A stretch of 17,342 nt of DNA, taken from Euryarchaeota archaeon UBA433. GTDB lineage: Archaea > Thermoplasmatota > Poseidoniia > Poseidoniales > Poseidoniaceae. The stretch spans positions 1-17,342 of the forward strand of contig DAFX01000054.1 of assembly GCA_002495535.1 (NCBI GenBank). The letters are read 5' to 3'. The notes under the pieces are model-generated. The model was not told the origin of the DNA, made no database searches, and saw only the letters and a program-made list of their open reading frames with translations. The stretch's first letter is position 1, and each line of letters starts with the position of its first letter. Of the stretch, positions 14,810-17,342 are shown piece by piece. The position numbers and the translations under genes were made by a program.

Positions 14810-14852
14810 GAACCACCGAGAAGTTCGTCAAGGGCCTTCGCTATGGTGGTTC
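14810..14852. terminator. Inverted repeat between convergent genes, possible two-way terminator
   Basis: GAACCACC (14810-14817) and GGTGGTTC (14845-14852) are perfect 8-base arms around a 27-base loop, with GAAG/CTTC inside that can pair further. It lies between the zinc-finger gene stop (14788) and the helicase stop (14874). There is no T-run on either strand, so it differs from a typical archaeal or rho-independent terminator and may stabilise or block convergent transcripts. Confidence 0.4.
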
Positions 14853-14873
14853 GGTCGTGAAAGCAAAGGCGCT

Positions 14874-17342
14874 TCACTCATAGATCGTTTTCTGGTGAAG
14901 AGTGAATGCGGGCACCATACCGTTGACTTGAGCACGTTCAACCAATTGTTTACCGTTCGCACTTCGAACATAAGTGATCTCACCGGGGCTCACATATTTG
15001 TTCCAATGCCGTTGATAGACTAATGCCCGCTCTTTGCTGTTCGCTAGACATGAGGGGACTGCATGATACATCATCAATGAAACTCGTTGTTTTCTCAAAT
15101 AGACCGCTAATACTTCAGGCATCAATTTCGAAAGCCATGTGTCGTCAAAGAATTTGGACGAACGAGCAATAATGTAGCGAGGTTTATGCAGCGGCCCCAG
15201 AGCTTCCCTCAAGGCTTTGCTGAACATTTCTGCTTCCTCAGGCGTTGAATTTTTCAAATGGAAGCGAACCCATCCACCGCCACGATCACCGCCTTGGGCG
15301 CGGGCAACATGAGTCATCTCGCCCAATTCACGAAGAGAACCAACGATGGCATTGCCGATGGCCTGTGTTAGAGAAGCATCGGTCCAGACTCGCTTATCCT
15401 CACCAAATTGGAAACCGTTGGAGAAATTAATCCCCGGTTCTGCTTCGATGGCTGGCTTCTCTTCGATTCCAAATGGCTCTCCAATCCTCCAAAGTTGACG
15501 CGTATGGTCCCGACTCATTGCTCGGCGGATCATCTCTTCATTGAACATACCCATTCCTTCACTTATGCCCTCTGGACGCACGTCGTTAAAGGCCGCATGA
15601 ACGTGGCCGACACCTCGCTCTATAGCACCATCATCACAGACGCCATACAGTTGCTTGTGCTTTTCCTTGAACCGTTGATAATCATCAAAACCTTTTGTGA
15701 ATTCATCTGCAACGCAAACGATATCCCAGTTATTGGCAACTTTTTCCTTCCACTCTTTATCCAAGCGAATCGATCGTCCACGCAGTTGATTGATGCTCAT
15801 GCTTGTCGTCACAGTGGTCATATCGACGAGGACATTAATTCGAGACGCGTCCCATCCTTCACCTAGCAATCCACGGGTGCCGACAAGACATTTGGTGAAC
15901 CCTTCTTGGAACAACTCAGTAATCATAAGAGAATAATATCGCGGGACCCAATGCTTACCTCGCCCATGAATCTCATGATATCCATCATGGACTTGATCTT
16001 TGAACGTGACCTGAAGTCCTCTTTCTTTGACCCACTGGACTGCACGTTCTAAGAATCGCTCCGACAGATCATCATCGACCAAAACTGTACTTCCTGTCAT
16101 CAAAATAGGATCGAGGCGATCGCTTGCCTGATGCTTTACAAGTGACCTAAAGACTGCTATTGCACCACCTGCTTCCTTATCGAGCACGCCCTCCACAAGT
16201 GCTGTTGCGGAGGTTTTCTCAAAGTCCGTGACAATGACTGCACGTATCGATGGCCCAAGAGCCTGCATTTCAACGGTAATGATTTCATTGAGAGCCTCGA
16301 CTTTTGAGGAAGCATACGCCATTACGCGTCCAACCGGGGAAGCGCATGGACGAGAACCTGTTTCTGTAATTTGAACGCCTAAGAGTCGTAAGCGGTCGAT
16401 AGCTGATTGAGCGCGTTCATGGTCGGCCTTATTTTTCGATAGACGTAAGCCGTGACGGACATAGCGATCTAAAACGGATCGTAGCATACTCATTCTGCTC
16501 CATGATTCATCACCCTCTAGTATCGGCACAGGAGGGACTCCGCTTGGCAAGGGTCTGTCTTTGGATTGCAAATATCGCCGAGCATTGTTAGCATAGTTCT
16601 CATTTTTGGTGAAGAAATCCGTCCAAGAGAGTGATTCACCTCTATGATTCATTCTATTTTGGAGGCTGGAAAAAATCCAATCATCAAGGGGCTCAATCCT
16701 GTTCTTCTCGTCCTCCTCAAGGGGGCTGCATAAGTCAACAAGGAGCGTCTCGAATTGTTCATCAACACCAGCAATGTACTGGAGTTCATGTGGTGCGGGA
16801 CGTACGAAGTAGCAGAGATCTTGGTAGGGTGCTAGATTTGAAGCTCGAACCAATGCTGGAACTGGCACTTCGTAATCAACGGGTCCAAAAAATTCCTTGT
16901 AGCGTTCTGCATCAACACCTTGGAGATCCTCTGTATCAGGGGGTGTGGCGGTAAGACCAAGCACAACTGGGTCGTCAAAGAACTCCTTCACCTCTGCAAG
17001 AATACGTCCCCAATGATGCATCAAATGGTGGCACTCATCAAGAATAATCAGGCCAATGCCTACATCTTTGAGGCGCATCAAATTTGCTTTTGCACTTTCA
17101 TGCAAGGTCCAAAGAGCATTGCCTTTTCTGGCAACATTATCGCGGACCTTTTTCCTGTATGTACTTAATCGCGAAGTGTAGTATTTGGGATTGGAAGTTT
17201 CAAGGCTTTTCTGCCATGCTTCTGCTGATTCATGACCGTCAGCCTGCTCTTCATCAATCAATTTCTCCGCCCACAAATTCAATGCGGCTTCGTCCAAATC
17301 CTCGCCACCTTTGCGGGGCATGGTCACCGACTGATAGGTGAG
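14874..17342 (-). CDS. SF2 (DEAD/DEAH-like) helicase with a C-terminal extension, N-terminus cut off
   Basis: An open frame runs from the window end to TGA at 14874-14876, over 820 residues. Past the first possible internal start it reads LTYQSV at the edge, a usual motif Ia/Ib-region string, so the protein continues beyond the window and its Walker A is missing. Motif II is DECHH (17028-17039), motif III GLTATPP, and the second RecA domain has ALVEGVLDKE, GTRGLLGEGWDASRINVL (motif V) and INQLRGRSIRLD (motif VI, about 15765-15788). An inserted region separates the two RecA domains. After the helicase core come about 250 residues without motifs I recognise, ending with a YHAVPSCLANSKERALVYQR segment. 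Similar large helicases are annotated as type III restriction-like or restriction subunit R; a DNA translocase role in defence or repair is inference. Confidence 0.8.
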   Translation of the reverse strand, partial: LTYQSVTMPRKGGEDLDEAALNLWAEKLIDEEQADGHESAEAWQKSLETSNPKYYTSRLSTYRKKVRDNVARKGNALWTLHESAKANLMRLKDVGIGLIILDECHHLMHHWGRILAEVKEFFDDPVVLGLTATPPDTEDLQGVDAERYKEFFGPVDYEVPVPALVRASNLAPYQDLCYFVRPAPHELQYIAGVDEQFETLLVDLCSPLEEDEKNRIEPLDDWIFSSLQNRMNHRGESLSWTDFFTKNENYANNARRYLQSKDRPLPSGVPPVPILEGDESWSRMSMLRSVLDRYVRHGLRLSKNKADHERAQSAIDRLRLLGVQITETGSRPCASPVGRVMAYASSKVEALNEIITVEMQALGPSIRAVIVTDFEKTSATALVEGVLDKEAGGAIAVFRSLVKHQASDRLDPILMTGSTVLVDDDLSERFLERAVQWVKERGLQVTFKDQVHDGYHEIHGRGKHWVPRYYSLMITELFQEGFTKCLVGTRGLLGEGWDASRINVLVDMTTVTTSMSINQLRGRSIRLDKEWKEKVANNWDIVCVADEFTKGFDDYQRFKEKHKQLYGVCDDGAIERGVGHVHAAFNDVRPEGISEGMGMFNEEMIRRAMSRDHTRQLWRIGEPFGIEEKPAIEAEPGINFSNGFQFGEDKRVWTDASLTQAIGNAIVGSLRELGEMTHVARAQGGDRGGGWVRFHLKNSTPEEAEMFSKALREALGPLHKPRYIIARSSKFFDDTWLSKLMPEVLAVYLRKQRVSLMMYHAVPSCLANSKERALVYQRHWNKYVSPGEITYVRSANGKQLVERAQVNGMVPAFTLHQKTIYE

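Noticed and set aside
13433..17342. Complete new defence system made of the zinc-finger membrane protein and the helicase
   Set aside because: The two genes are convergent, not co-transcribed, and nothing in the sequence links them; the helicase is also incomplete here.

Overview
This window reads as chromosomal DNA from an archaeon. The strongest evidence is an archaeo-eukaryotic small primase subunit (priS), a short archaeal-type triosephosphate isomerase (222 aa) and a DUF92 membrane protein, with only short gaps between genes. The combination with a eukaryote-like P5C dehydrogenase and several large membrane proteins with no family I recognise suggests a marine planktonic euryarchaeon such as Marine Group II (Poseidoniales). 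That assignment is inference from gene content and could not be checked by search.

Layout. 1-1799 (+): the tail of msrA, then 1-pyrroline-5-carboxylate dehydrogenase. 1804-2082 (-): a small two-helix membrane protein, convergent with it. 2289-7865 (+): four genes in one direction, namely a PrsW-type intramembrane protease, a DUF92 protein, a secreted and membrane protein of 769 aa with a probable cysteine-less thioredoxin-like domain, and a PD-(D/E)XK nuclease-like protein with Cas4/AddB-type iron-sulfur cysteines. 7859-9584 (-): triosephosphate isomerase and a sugar-nucleotide pyrophosphorylase. A 132-base divergent control region follows. 9717-13171 (+): sucC, sucD and priS, tightly spaced. 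13172-13432: a small region with a promoter-like element, a possible 51-aa leaderless gene, a perfect GC-rich hairpin and a possible leader mini-ORF. 13433-14788 (+): a DUF3592-like membrane protein ending in an AN1-like zinc finger. 14874-17342 (-): a large SF2 helicase cut by the window end, convergent with the previous gene across an inverted repeat.

Functionally, most of the window is core metabolism and housekeeping: proline/glutamate breakdown, methionine repair, the TCA cycle, glycolysis/gluconeogenesis, sugar-nucleotide supply and replication priming. The less ordinary material is the membrane cluster at 2289-7865, the nuclease-like protein whose expected catalytic lysine is a glutamine, and the right end (13172-17342). 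I see no CRISPR array, insertion sequence, tRNA or rRNA. I do not see a complete new defence system; the helicase is the only gene that hints at one, and its N-terminus and possible partners lie outside the window.
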